From contig CAVEFO010000003.1 of NCBI GenBank assembly GCA_963615055.1, positions 1 through 64,000 on the forward strand: a stretch of 64,000 nt of DNA. The letters run 5' to 3'. Under the pieces are notes generated by a model. That model was not told the origin of the DNA. It saw only the letters and a list, made by a program, of their open reading frames with translations, and searched no databases. Origin of the DNA: UBA1822 sp963615055. Lineage in GTDB: Bacteria; Bacillota; Negativicutes; Veillonellales; Dialisteraceae. Of this stretch, positions 31,146-39,590 are shown one piece after another. Every line of letters begins with the position of its first letter. Position 1 is the stretch's first letter. The position numbers and the translations under genes were made by a program.

Positions 31146-33614
31146 ATGAATGCTTCATTAAAATGGTTGAAAACTCTCGTCGATATCGAGGGGCTGGATC
31201 CGGTGGAAATGGCGGAAACGCTGACGGTGGACGGGATTCCCGTCGAGCACATTCTGCATCCGGGCGCGGGCATTTCCGGCGTGGTGACGGGAAAAATTTT
31301 GTCGATTGAAAAGCATCCGGACGCGACGCATCTGGTCGTGTGCCAATTGGATTGCGGTTCGCACGGAAACCCGATCCAGATTGTGACGGGGGCGGCGAAT
31401 GTCCGCGTGGGACAGATTGTCCCGGTGGCATTGGACGGGGCGCACGTGCCGGCAAAACATGACGCGAAAGCGCCGGGCGGTCTCACGGTGGGCGATACGC
31501 TCATCCGCGCTTCCGCCCTTCGCGGCGTCGCATCGGCGGGCATGATGTGCTCGGCCGGCGAGCTTGGCATCGATCCGTTTCTGTTTCCCGGCATTGAAAA
31601 AGAAGGCATCATGATTTTGCCGGAAGAAACGCCGATTGGGATCGATTTCACATCGCTCTACGATTTGGACGATACGATTTTTGAATTTGAGCTCACGCCG
31701 AATCGCGCCGATTGTTTCTCCATGATCGGGCTGGCGCAGGAAATCGGCGGCATTTTCAATCGGAAGGTCACGCTGCCGGTCGTCACGATGAAAGAGGAAG
31801 GGGCGCCAATCGAAGGGCGCGGCGCGGTCGGAATCGAAGTGGGGGATTTGTGTAAACGTTTCTGCGGCCGCCTTTTGGAAAATGTGAAAATCCGGCGCTC
31901 GCCGGAATGGATTGAGGATCGTCTCCGCAGTAACGGGATTCGCCCGATCAATAATGTGGTCGACGCGGCGAATTACGTCATGCTCGAATTCGGCCAGCCG
32001 CTCCATACGTATGATTACGATAAAATTGCGGGGCACAAGCTGACTTGCCGCTTGGCGCATGACGGCGAGACCTTTACGACGCTCGACGGGCAGGAGCGCG
32101 AAGTGAACGGAAATACGCTTATGATTTGCGATGAAAACGGTCCTGCGTGCATCGCGGGCGTCATGGGTGGGCTCGATTCGGAAGTGACGGACGAGACGAA
32201 AAATGTCTTTGTGGAATCCGCTGTTTTCGACGGCGCGTCCATTCGCCGCACGTCCCGCCGCCTGGGGCTTCGCTCGGAAGCGTCCGGCCGCTATGAAAAA
32301 GGGCTCAATCCGGCTCGCTCGGCCGCCGCGATTGATCGCATCGCGCAGCTTTTGCAAGAGCAGGGCTGCTGCACCGTCGCGCAAGGAATGCTCGATTGCT
32401 ATCCAAACCCGCCGACGAAGCAAGTGATTACGACCACCGTTTCCGCTATCAATGATTTCATCGGCATCGATATGTCCGCGAAAGATATGACGGATATCCT
32501 GACGCGGCTGCAATTTGTCGTCGACGAAAAAGACGGCGCTCTTTCCGTGACCGTCCCGGATTTCCGCCTCGATCTGAGCGGGATGCCTGATTTGGCGGAA
32601 GAAGTCGCGCGCGTCTACGGCTATGAAAATATCCCGATCACGCGCCCGTGGAGCGGCATTGAAAAGGGCGTCATGTCGAAAGCGAAAGAAATCGTCATGA
32701 CGATCCAGGAAGCTCTCATTGCAAACGGGCTCTCGGAAGTGGAAACGTACAGTTTCTTCGATAAATCCTCTCTGGGTGATTTGAATTTCCCTAAAGGCCA
32801 CGACGTCTACAACGCCATTCCCATCTTGAATCCGATTTCCGAGGAATACCCGGATATGCGCACGACGCTTTTCCAGAATCTGATGCGCGTCGTGAAATAC
32901 AATCTGTCGCAGCGAAATGAAGAAGTCGCGATTTTCGAAGCGGGTATGGTCTTCCATCCGAAGGCGCTGCCCTTGACGGAGCTGCCGGAAGAAGAGCTGC
33001 AGGTCGCCGGTTTCCTCTGCGGCTCGCCGGAAGAAGTCGGCTATCCGAATGCGGCGCGCGCCTATGATTTCTACGACGTGAAAGGCATCGTGAAAAATGT
33101 CTTGGCGGCGCTGGGCATTTGCGACTATACCATCCAAAGAAGCACGTACCCCGTCTTCCATCCGGGCGTAGCGGCAGAATTCGTTAAGGACGGAAAAATC
33201 TTGGCGACCTTCGGCGAGCTCCATCCGCTGGCGGCCGAAAAATGCGGCGTAAAAAAGACCGTCTACGGTTTTCTCTTCTCCGTCCCCGTATTGGAAACAT
33301 TCTACACGACGGGCGCGGATTATCAAAAAATTTCCAAACTCCCGGCGAGCGACCGTGACCTCGCCATCCTCGTCCCGGCTGCGATGACGAATGAAGAAGT
33401 CCGCGCCGTGATCGAAAAAGCGGCCGGTCCCGCCCTCGAATCCCTGACGCTCTTTGATGTGTACCAGGGCGAGCAAGTGCCGGAAGGCAAGAAATCCATG
33501 GCATATTCGCTCTCGTTCCGCGACCGAAAAAAAACGCTCACGGATAAGGAAGTCGATGCATGGATCGGAGATATCGTAGCGGCATTGGAAGCCGCGAATT
33601 GCAAGCTGCGGTAA
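31146..33614 (+). CDS. pheT: Phenylalanine--tRNA ligase beta subunit
   Basis: 822 aa with GGGGGAGGGG before ATG. It has an N-terminal OB-fold/EMAP-like tRNA-binding domain (about residues 40-150), the B3/B4 editing domain (SEASGRYEKGLNPARSAAAI), B5 and a catalytic-like core, and the C-terminal FDX-ACB anticodon domain (ISKLPASDRDLAILV ... LFDVYQGEQVPEGKKSMAYSL). Length is normal. A terminator follows, ending the operon. Confidence 0.97.
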   Translation: MNASLKWLKTLVDIEGLDPVEMAETLTVDGIPVEHILHPGAGISGVVTGKILSIEKHPDATHLVVCQLDCGSHGNPIQIVTGAANVRVGQIVPVALDGAHVPAKHDAKAPGGLTVGDTLIRASALRGVASAGMMCSAGELGIDPFLFPGIEKEGIMILPEETPIGIDFTSLYDLDDTIFEFELTPNRADCFSMIGLAQEIGGIFNRKVTLPVVTMKEEGAPIEGRGAVGIEVGDLCKRFCGRLLENVKIRRSPEWIEDRLRSNGIRPINNVVDAANYVMLEFGQPLHTYDYDKIAGHKLTCRLAHDGETFTTLDGQEREVNGNTLMICDENGPACIAGVMGGLDSEVTDETKNVFVESAVFDGASIRRTSRRLGLRSEASGRYEKGLNPARSAAAIDRIAQLLQEQGCCTVAQGMLDCYPNPPTKQVITTTVSAINDFIGIDMSAKDMTDILTRLQFVVDEKDGALSVTVPDFRLDLSGMPDLAEEVARVYGYENIPITRPWSGIEKGVMSKAKEIVMTIQEALIANGLSEVETYSFFDKSSLGDLNFPKGHDVYNAIPILNPISEEYPDMRTTLFQNLMRVVKYNLSQRNEEVAIFEAGMVFHPKALPLTELPEEELQVAGFLCGSPEEVGYPNAARAYDFYDVKGIVKNVLAALGICDYTIQRSTYPVFHPGVAAEFVKDGKILATFGELHPLAAEKCGVKKTVYGFLFSVPVLETFYTTGADYQKISKLPASDRDLAILVPAAMTNEEVRAVIEKAAGPALESLTLFDVYQGEQVPEGKKSMAYSLSFRDRKKTLTDKEVDAWIGDIVAALEAANCKLR

Positions 33615-33641
33615 GATTTTCTTTTTGAAATTTTGCCGGCG

Positions 33642-33688
33642 AAAAGAGCTGTGAGGAAATCGTTTCACATTTTCTCACAGCTTTTTTG
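33642..33688 (+). terminator. Terminator after pheT
   Basis: AGCTGTGAG (33647-33655) pairs with CTCACAGCT (33674-33682), followed by TTTTT. Confidence 0.85.
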
Positions 33689-33807
33689 ATTGCATGATGC
33701 GGCAAAGGGGCGGGTGATGGGACGCCGAAGGCGAAAAGGTCGCGAAGCGACACCGCTTACAACTAAAAGCTAACAGCTGATGACCCTCAACTATTTTGCG
33801 CCTGATG

Positions 33808-33864
33808 AAAAAAGCCGAGCAGTCATCTGACGTCTGATTATCTGACAGCAGATGACTGCTCGGC
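33808..33864 (-). terminator. Terminator of the P-type ATPase gene (perfect 16-bp inverted repeat)
   Basis: GCCGAGCAGTCATCTG (33814-33829) and CAGATGACTGCTCGGC (33849-33864) are exact inverted copies. On the minus strand the stem is followed by TTTTTT, so it ends transcription of the metal ATPase gene. Confidence 0.85.
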
Positions 33865-33866
33865 CT

Positions 33867-33912
33867 CTGTGTGACACGCGGATAACGGTAAACGGACACC
33901 GGTAAGCGGAAA
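33867..33912 (+). repeat. R2 repeat at the 3' end of the P-type ATPase gene
   Basis: TGTGTGACACGCGGATAACGG, then TAAACGGACACCGGTAAGCGG. It ends about 10 nt from the ATPase stop codon. Confidence 0.55.
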
Positions 33913-33922
33913 TGGGCGCGGC

Positions 33923-36715
33923 TTAGAAATGTTTCCGCAAGAGCCGCATCGCATTCAAGACACAGAGAAGGGTGACACCGACGTCGGCGAAGACGGCCAG
34001 CCACATATTCGCGTAGCCGACGAGGCCCAGAATCATGACGGCGATTTTGACGCCGAGCGCGAATGTCACATTCTGCCACGCGACGGAGATGACACTCTTG
34101 GTGATGGCGATCGATTGCGGGATACTCATGACTTTGGAATGGAGGAAGACGATATCGGCGGCTTCCATGGCGGCGTCGGCTCCGTTGCCCATCGCGGCGC
34201 CTGTGTCGGCACCGGCAAGGACGGGTGCGTCGTTGATGCCGTCGCCGACATAGAGGACGGCGCCTTTTTCTTCGCGAATTTGGCGCATATGGTCCAGTTT
34301 CTCATCCGGCAAAAGATTGGCGTGAATCTCCGTCATACCGAGTTTCTTCCCGATTTCATTTGCACTTTCCGTGGCGTCTCCTGTCAGCATGACGGGCGTG
34401 ACGCCGTTTTTGGTCAGAAGGGAAACGGCATCTTTCGCGTCCGGTTTGAGTTCGTCGGAAATGCGAAGGGAGCCCAAGAGTGTGCCGTCTTTGGCGATCC
34501 AGATTTCTGTGCCGGCAAAAGATTCTTCGGAAACGGGGAGCTCGATGCCCGCCTCTTCCATGAGACGTTGGTTTCCGAGCGAAATGACAGCGCCATTTAC
34601 ACGGCAGGTGATGCCTCGTCCGGCCGTTTCGCGCACATCGGTCACAGCCGGGATGGGGAGCTGTTTCTCTTCGGCCGCGGTGACGACGGAGCGGCCGATG
34701 GGATGCGTCGAGTACGTTTCGGCGGCGGCGGCTGTCGCAAGAATTTCGTTTTCAGATGCGTTTCCGACGGGGCAGACGGCGCGGACGGCAAATTTCCCTT
34801 CCGTGAGAGTCCCCGTTTTGTCCATGACGACGGCTTTCGTCGCGGCGGTCGTTTCAATCGCCGTGCCGGATTTGAAGAGGATGCCTTGCTTGGAGGCGGC
34901 TCCGATGCCGGCGAAGAAGGAAAGCGGTATGGAAATAACGAGTGCGCACGGACAGCTGATGACGAGGAAGGTGAGCGCGGTGTAAATCCAGTAGCCCCAA
35001 TCGGCGCCGAAAAGGAGCGGCGGAAGGGTCGCGACGAGCACGGAGAAGAAAACGACAATCGGTGTGTAGACGCGGGAGAAACGCGTGATCAGGCGATCCA
35101 TTTTCGGTTTGCCCGCGACGGCATTTTCGACGGAATCGAGAATGCGCGTGACCATGGATTCAGACAGGACTTTTTCGACGCGGAGTCGGAGCGTCCCGTC
35201 CTGGTTGACGCAGCCGGACGTCAGTGCGTCGCCGACAGTGACGAGGATCGGCTTTGGTTCGCCGGTGACGGGGGATGTGTCGATTTGTGAATGACCTTCC
35301 GTCACAATCCCGTCGAGCGGAATGCGGTCGCCCGGGCGGATGAGCAAAATATCGCCGATGGCGGCGTCTTCGGCCGGAATTATTTCGAGTTCCTCACCGA
35401 CGACGCGCTGCACCGTATCGGGGCGCAGATCCACGGCTTCGGTGATCTGGTCGCGGCTCTGCTCCGAAGCGCGGTCTTCCAGATATTCGCCGATGCGATA
35501 AAAGAGCATAATGCCGACGGCTTCCGGCATTTCCTGAATGGCGACGGCGCCCAATGTCGCGACGGACATGAGGAAATTTTCATCAAAAATCTCGCCGTGC
35601 AAAATGTTTTTTCCGGCTTTCAGCAAAATTTCGCCGCCGAAAATGAGATAGGAAACGCCCAAGATCCATTCTTCCTGATGGGGGAAGAGCGTGGGAATGA
35701 GGCCGTCCGTGTATTCCATGACGAGGCCGACGACGAAAAGCAAAAATGCGATGGCATAGAGAATATTTTTGACGGGAGAGGACGATTCCTCTTCTTTTTT
35801 TTGTGTCTTGTTTCTGGAAACTTTTTCAATGACTGTTCCCGGCTCGACGGCGTCGCACGCGCGAATTAAGTCGGGAAGGAGGGCGTCGGGATCTTTGGCG
35901 GTGAGGCGGAGTTGCTTCGTCGCAAAGGAAACGGTCGCCGAGAAGACGCCGGGCGAGCCATTGATGACGCGTTCCAATTTACCGGCGCAGACGGGACAAT
36001 CGAGCGTCGGGATACTGTACGTCGCAGTCTTGTACGTCCCGGGCGCGGCTTCTTCCATGATTTTTATTTTGGGATCGACGCTCTTGGCGACAAGCAAAAG
36101 GGCCGGCAGGAGTGTCTTGGGATCTTCTTTTGTAATCAGGCGCAATTCTTTGGAAAGGAAACTGACGGAAGCAAAGTACACGGCCGGCATTTCCCGAATT
36201 TTTCCTTCGAGCTTTGCGGCGCAGTCGCGGCAATCGAGGTGGGCGAGGGGGCAGTGAATGTGGAAATAGCCTTCGTCTAAGAATTGGCAACGGCAGACGG
36301 AGAGCTTGCATCCGCAGACGTCGCAGGTGTCCGCATCGGCTTCGTGCCGGATGTGTCCGAGCGAGCGCCGTTCGTCCAGATCGATTTCTTCCGGCGATTT
36401 CATGACGTCGGACAAATCTTTTTGGTAATGTAACAAATCTTTGTCATCGACGTGATTATGTCTCGGCTCTGCTTCTTCGCGACAGCAGCACCCGCCATGC
36501 GCGTGGGAATGTCCGTGATGATCGTGGGAATGATCATGCGAGTGATTGTGGCCGCATCCGCAATGATCTTCTTCCAGTGAATGTTTGTGATGATGATCGT
36601 GAGAATGATCATGCGAATGATTGTGTCCACACCCGCAATGATTTTCTTCGTGCGAATGATCGTGCGAATGATTGTGGCCGCAGCCGCAGTCGCAAGTTTT
36701 TTCTTCGTGTTCCAT
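33923..36715 (-). CDS. Heavy-metal P1B-type ATPase with His/Cys-rich N-terminus (Zn/Cd/Co type)
   Basis: 930 aa from ATG at 36715 after AGGAGT. The first 90 residues hold four Cys-Gly-Cys-Gly-His-Asn-His-Ser units separated by (HD)n runs. A CDVCGCKLSVCRC cluster follows, then two HMA-like domains with HLDCRDCAAKL and TLDCPVCAGKL. The pump core has the SPC-type metal site SCPCALVIS, the phosphorylation motif DKTGTLTEG, SEQSRDQI/TGEP in the actuator and GDGINDAPVLAGAD. The sequence fits a ZntA/CadA-like exporter of zinc, cadmium or cobalt. A TACAAT box 18 nt from TTATGA on the minus strand could be its promoter. No ArsR/MerR regulator adjoins it. Confidence 0.93.
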   Translation of the reverse strand: MEHEEKTCDCGCGHNHSHDHSHEENHCGCGHNHSHDHSHDHHHKHSLEEDHCGCGHNHSHDHSHDHHGHSHAHGGCCCREEAEPRHNHVDDKDLLHYQKDLSDVMKSPEEIDLDERRSLGHIRHEADADTCDVCGCKLSVCRCQFLDEGYFHIHCPLAHLDCRDCAAKLEGKIREMPAVYFASVSFLSKELRLITKEDPKTLLPALLLVAKSVDPKIKIMEEAAPGTYKTATYSIPTLDCPVCAGKLERVINGSPGVFSATVSFATKQLRLTAKDPDALLPDLIRACDAVEPGTVIEKVSRNKTQKKEEESSSPVKNILYAIAFLLFVVGLVMEYTDGLIPTLFPHQEEWILGVSYLIFGGEILLKAGKNILHGEIFDENFLMSVATLGAVAIQEMPEAVGIMLFYRIGEYLEDRASEQSRDQITEAVDLRPDTVQRVVGEELEIIPAEDAAIGDILLIRPGDRIPLDGIVTEGHSQIDTSPVTGEPKPILVTVGDALTSGCVNQDGTLRLRVEKVLSESMVTRILDSVENAVAGKPKMDRLITRFSRVYTPIVVFFSVLVATLPPLLFGADWGYWIYTALTFLVISCPCALVISIPLSFFAGIGAASKQGILFKSGTAIETTAATKAVVMDKTGTLTEGKFAVRAVCPVGNASENEILATAAAAETYSTHPIGRSVVTAAEEKQLPIPAVTDVRETAGRGITCRVNGAVISLGNQRLMEEAGIELPVSEESFAGTEIWIAKDGTLLGSLRISDELKPDAKDAVSLLTKNGVTPVMLTGDATESANEIGKKLGMTEIHANLLPDEKLDHMRQIREEKGAVLYVGDGINDAPVLAGADTGAAMGNGADAAMEAADIVFLHSKVMSIPQSIAITKSVISVAWQNVTFALGVKIAVMILGLVGYANMWLAVFADVGVTLLCVLNAMRLLRKHF

Positions 36716-36902
36716 GATAGACTCCTTTCGGATAAAAAAAGAGAAATGTTTTTGAATTGCCGGTATTGTACCATCGTTTCTCACCAGCTCATAATCTGCA
36801 TTTCATTCGCAATTTATAAAGAGGAATGCGTGTCGGTTTTCATAGGATTTTGGCAGAATCTATGGTAAAATAAAGCAACATGTTTCTCCGGCGAGGTGCA
36901 TT

Positions 36903-37658
36903 ATGAAGGTTTATATCCGCGTCAAGCATTCCGGCGAGTGCTTTAATCAAAATATATACGACGCCAAGGTGGGATGCGAGAAATTGGGCATCGAGACGGT
37001 GCCGTTTCGCGCCGTGTACGGCATTTCCGATTACGATCCGGCCGATCCGATTGTGGGGACGCTGCAGGACACGGAAGCCATGATGGAAACTTTGGGCGTG
37101 ACGCTGCCGCTTTTGGATTATCCGGAGGCGCTCTCGGATTTTCTCGGACGAAAAATTTGGAAATCGACGCTCTTTACAATCACGTCGAGCACGGAAGGTT
37201 GGCATGTCTTTGTGAAGCCGGTCTCAGATATGAAACGCTTTTCCGGGACGGTGCTGGATACATCCGAAGATGTCGTGAAGCTCGGCGGCGGCGTGGAAGA
37301 TATCGATATCTGGTGCAGCGAAAAAGTTTGTTTCCTTTCGGAGTGGCGCCTCTGGGTACTGGAAGGAGAGATTGTCGGCCTCACGCCATACCGAGGACGC
37401 TGGGATGTATTCCCGAATCCGGAGATTTTGAAACGGGCGGTCGCGGCGTATAGGGAATCGCCTTCGGCTTACGCGCTGGATTTCGGGGTGACGGACGACG
37501 GGCGCACGCTCTTGATCGAGGTGAGCGACGGCTACAGTCTACGGAGTTTCGGGCTGGCGCCTTCTCTCTATGCGAAAATTTTGATGACGCGCTGGCAGGA
37601 GCTGACGAAGAATGCCGCACCGGAAGCGGAGATGAAAGAGGAAATGGCAGAGGATTGA
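36903..37658 (+). CDS. ATP-grasp domain protein (DUF4343-like)
   Basis: 251 aa starting with MKVYIRVKHSGECFNQN, RBS GAGGTG. Sequence such as WHVFVKPVSDMKRFSGTV, SEWRLWVLEGEIVGLTPYRG and ALDFGVTDDGRTLLIEVSDGYSL resembles the small ATP-grasp proteins (DUF4343) in which lysine, E-E-R and the final E-x-N/D bind ATP and metal. Such proteins join a carboxylate to an amine or thiol, but the substrates are unknown. It is divergent from the metal ATPase gene, 187 bp away, with its own TAAAAT-like -10 box. A functional tie to the ATPase is not shown. Confidence 0.7.
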   Translation: MKVYIRVKHSGECFNQNIYDAKVGCEKLGIETVPFRAVYGISDYDPADPIVGTLQDTEAMMETLGVTLPLLDYPEALSDFLGRKIWKSTLFTITSSTEGWHVFVKPVSDMKRFSGTVLDTSEDVVKLGGGVEDIDIWCSEKVCFLSEWRLWVLEGEIVGLTPYRGRWDVFPNPEILKRAVAAYRESPSAYALDFGVTDDGRTLLIEVSDGYSLRSFGLAPSLYAKILMTRWQELTKNAAPEAEMKEEMAED

Positions 37659-37702
37659 CGCTCGTTTCTTAAATAATCCTTCTTATAATGATATATAAAT
37701 AT

Positions 37703-37789
37703 GTACAGATAATTTGTACGGTAAGTTCCGATGCGGATCGGACAGAAAGGAGACACTGACGTTTCGGGAATGTCGGTGTTTTTATTTTC
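37703..37789 (+). promoter_or_regulatory. dnaG-rpoD leader: palindrome and attenuator-like hairpins
   Basis: A TATAAT at 37684-37689 is followed by the inverted repeat GTACAGATAATTTGTAC (37703-37719), a TCCGATGCGGATCGGA hairpin (37727-37742) and a terminator-like hairpin ACACTGAC/GTCGGTGT (37753-37779) with TTTTTATTTT. The terminator lies before dnaG, so transcription into the macromolecular-synthesis genes may be attenuated. Confidence 0.55.
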
Positions 37790-37804
37790 CTTAGGGGGAC
37801 GGAT

Positions 37805-39580
37805 ATGCGGATATCGTCGGATATCATTGATCGCGTGCGGGAGAGCACCCGGATCGAGGATGTGATCTCTTCGTATGTGTCTTTGAAGAAAAAGGGAAAT
37901 CGCTACTGGGGTTGCTGCCCGTTTCATCACGAGAAGACCCCGTCTTTTTCCGTGTCTCCGGATCGTGGGATGTTCTACTGTTTCGGTTGTCATGTGGGCG
38001 GGAATGTGTTTACGTTTCTTCAAAAAATGGAAAATATTTCTTTTTTTGAGGCGGTGAAGCAGCTGGCGGAAGTCGCGCATATCGAGCTGCCGTCCGAGGA
38101 GATGTCGCCGGAGGATCGGGAGCGGGAAGCGGAAACGGCGGCGATGTACGAGGCGACGGCGCTTGCGTCCGATTATTTCCACAGCTGCCTTTTGAAGACG
38201 AATATGGGGAAAGAGGGCCTTGCATATTTTCATGCGCGGCATTTGTCCGACGAGACGATCGAAGCGTTTCGGCTGGGATTTGCGCCGCCGTTTTGGGATC
38301 GTCTTTTTTCTGATTTCACAAAAAAGAAACAAATCGCGCCGAAGATTTTGGTCGCGGCCGGACTTTGCGGCGAAAAAGATGGGCGGTATTTCGATATGTT
38401 TCGCAATCGGTGTATGTTTCCCATTTTGAATTTGCGCGGGAAACCGGTGGCATTCGGCGGGCGCGTCATGGGGGACGGGCAGCCGAAGTATCTCAATTCG
38501 CCGGAGACGCCTATTTTTAATAAACGCCGTCTGCTCTTTGCGCTGTTTCAAGCGTTGCCGGAGATTCGGAAGAAACGGCAGGTCATCATGGTGGAAGGGT
38601 ACATGGACGCGATTTCGCTCCACGCGCATGGAGTGACGAATGTCGTCGCATCCTTGGGCACGGCTTTCACGGTGGAGCAGGCGCGGCTTTTGAAACGCTA
38701 CGCAGACGAAGTTGTTTTCTGCTACGATATGGACGCCGCCGGACAGAATGCGACGCGGCGCGCACTGGAAATCGCCGGTCCCGTCGGTCTGAAACTTCGC
38801 GTGGCGCAGCTGGGCGAGGGGAAGGATCCGGACGAATTTGTGAATTTGCACGGCGCGGACGCGTATCTTGAATGTATCGCGCAGGCGCAGCCGGCTATGG
38901 ATTATTTGTTTACGTCGCTCCAAAAAGAATTTGACGGGACGTCGCTCGAAGGGCAGCAGCAGATTTTGCAGGCGATGTTTACCGTCTTGGTCGCGCGGGG
39001 CGATTCGTTTCTGCTGGATTCTTTTATTCGGAAAATGGCGCAGGCGCTGCGGCTGGATGAAGGATTGGTACGGAGCGAAGCGGCGCGGTTTATCAAAAAG
39101 AAAAATTCGCAAATGTATATCCCGAAAGGCCGGCAGGAGGAAACGGCGGGCGCGGCGAAATCAAAGCAAAGCGCGCTGGAGGAAGGTTTTCTTCGCTACT
39201 GCATGTCTTGCCGAAAATCGCCGACGTCGTGGGAAGAAATGAAATCTTTTACCTATTCCGATCCATTTCATGCGCATCTTGCCAAAGCGCTTGCGGAAAC
39301 GGCGGCAGAAGGGGCGATTGACGAGAAATCCATCGAGGCGCGGCTCTCGCAGAACGAGGTGGAAAAATTGGCGGCGCTCCTCATGAAAGACACGTACATT
39401 GCTGCGGTGCCGGAGGAAGAATACGTCCGCCCGCTGCATTTATTGCGATTGCAGGAGGAATACAAAGCGCACACGGAAAAGGCAAATGCCCTTTCGACAT
39501 CGGATCCGCAAGCGGCGAAGGAGGAAATGCTGGCTTGCATTCGGCTCAGCCGCGAAATTCGCGCGTTGGGCGGACGATAA
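37805..39580 (+). CDS. dnaG: DNA primase
   Basis: 591 aa with AGGGGGA before ATG. The CHC2 zinc-binding domain (CCPFHHEKTPSFSVSPDRG, CFGCHVGG) is at residues 37-64, the primase core carries FRLGFAPP and RGKPVAFGGRVM, and the TOPRIM part has MVEGYMDAIS and CYDMDAAGQNA. The C-terminal DnaB-binding region is poorly conserved, as expected. It makes RNA primers at replication forks. rpoD follows after 10 bp. Confidence 0.97.
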   Translation: MRISSDIIDRVRESTRIEDVISSYVSLKKKGNRYWGCCPFHHEKTPSFSVSPDRGMFYCFGCHVGGNVFTFLQKMENISFFEAVKQLAEVAHIELPSEEMSPEDREREAETAAMYEATALASDYFHSCLLKTNMGKEGLAYFHARHLSDETIEAFRLGFAPPFWDRLFSDFTKKKQIAPKILVAAGLCGEKDGRYFDMFRNRCMFPILNLRGKPVAFGGRVMGDGQPKYLNSPETPIFNKRRLLFALFQALPEIRKKRQVIMVEGYMDAISLHAHGVTNVVASLGTAFTVEQARLLKRYADEVVFCYDMDAAGQNATRRALEIAGPVGLKLRVAQLGEGKDPDEFVNLHGADAYLECIAQAQPAMDYLFTSLQKEFDGTSLEGQQQILQAMFTVLVARGDSFLLDSFIRKMAQALRLDEGLVRSEAARFIKKKNSQMYIPKGRQEETAGAAKSKQSALEEGFLRYCMSCRKSPTSWEEMKSFTYSDPFHAHLAKALAETAAEGAIDEKSIEARLSQNEVEKLAALLMKDTYIAAVPEEEYVRPLHLLRLQEEYKAHTEKANALSTSDPQAAKEEMLACIRLSREIRALGGR

Positions 39581-39590
39581 GGAGCGGGAC

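Noticed and set aside
31158..33668. 836-codon open frame antisense to pheT
   Set aside because: Same reason: complete overlap with a conserved gene, biased composition and no RBS.
36470..36700. CRISPR-like tandem repeats
   Set aside because: The repeat unit is coding (His-Asp units of the metal ATPase), the period is irregular and there are no unique spacers.
37703..37719. LexA/SOS box before dnaG
   Set aside because: GTACAGATAATTTGTAC is a palindrome but lacks the GAAC...GTTC arms of Firmicute SOS boxes.
37568..39112. 514-codon open frame antisense to dnaG
   Set aside because: Opposite the primase gene; no recognisable domain or initiation signal.
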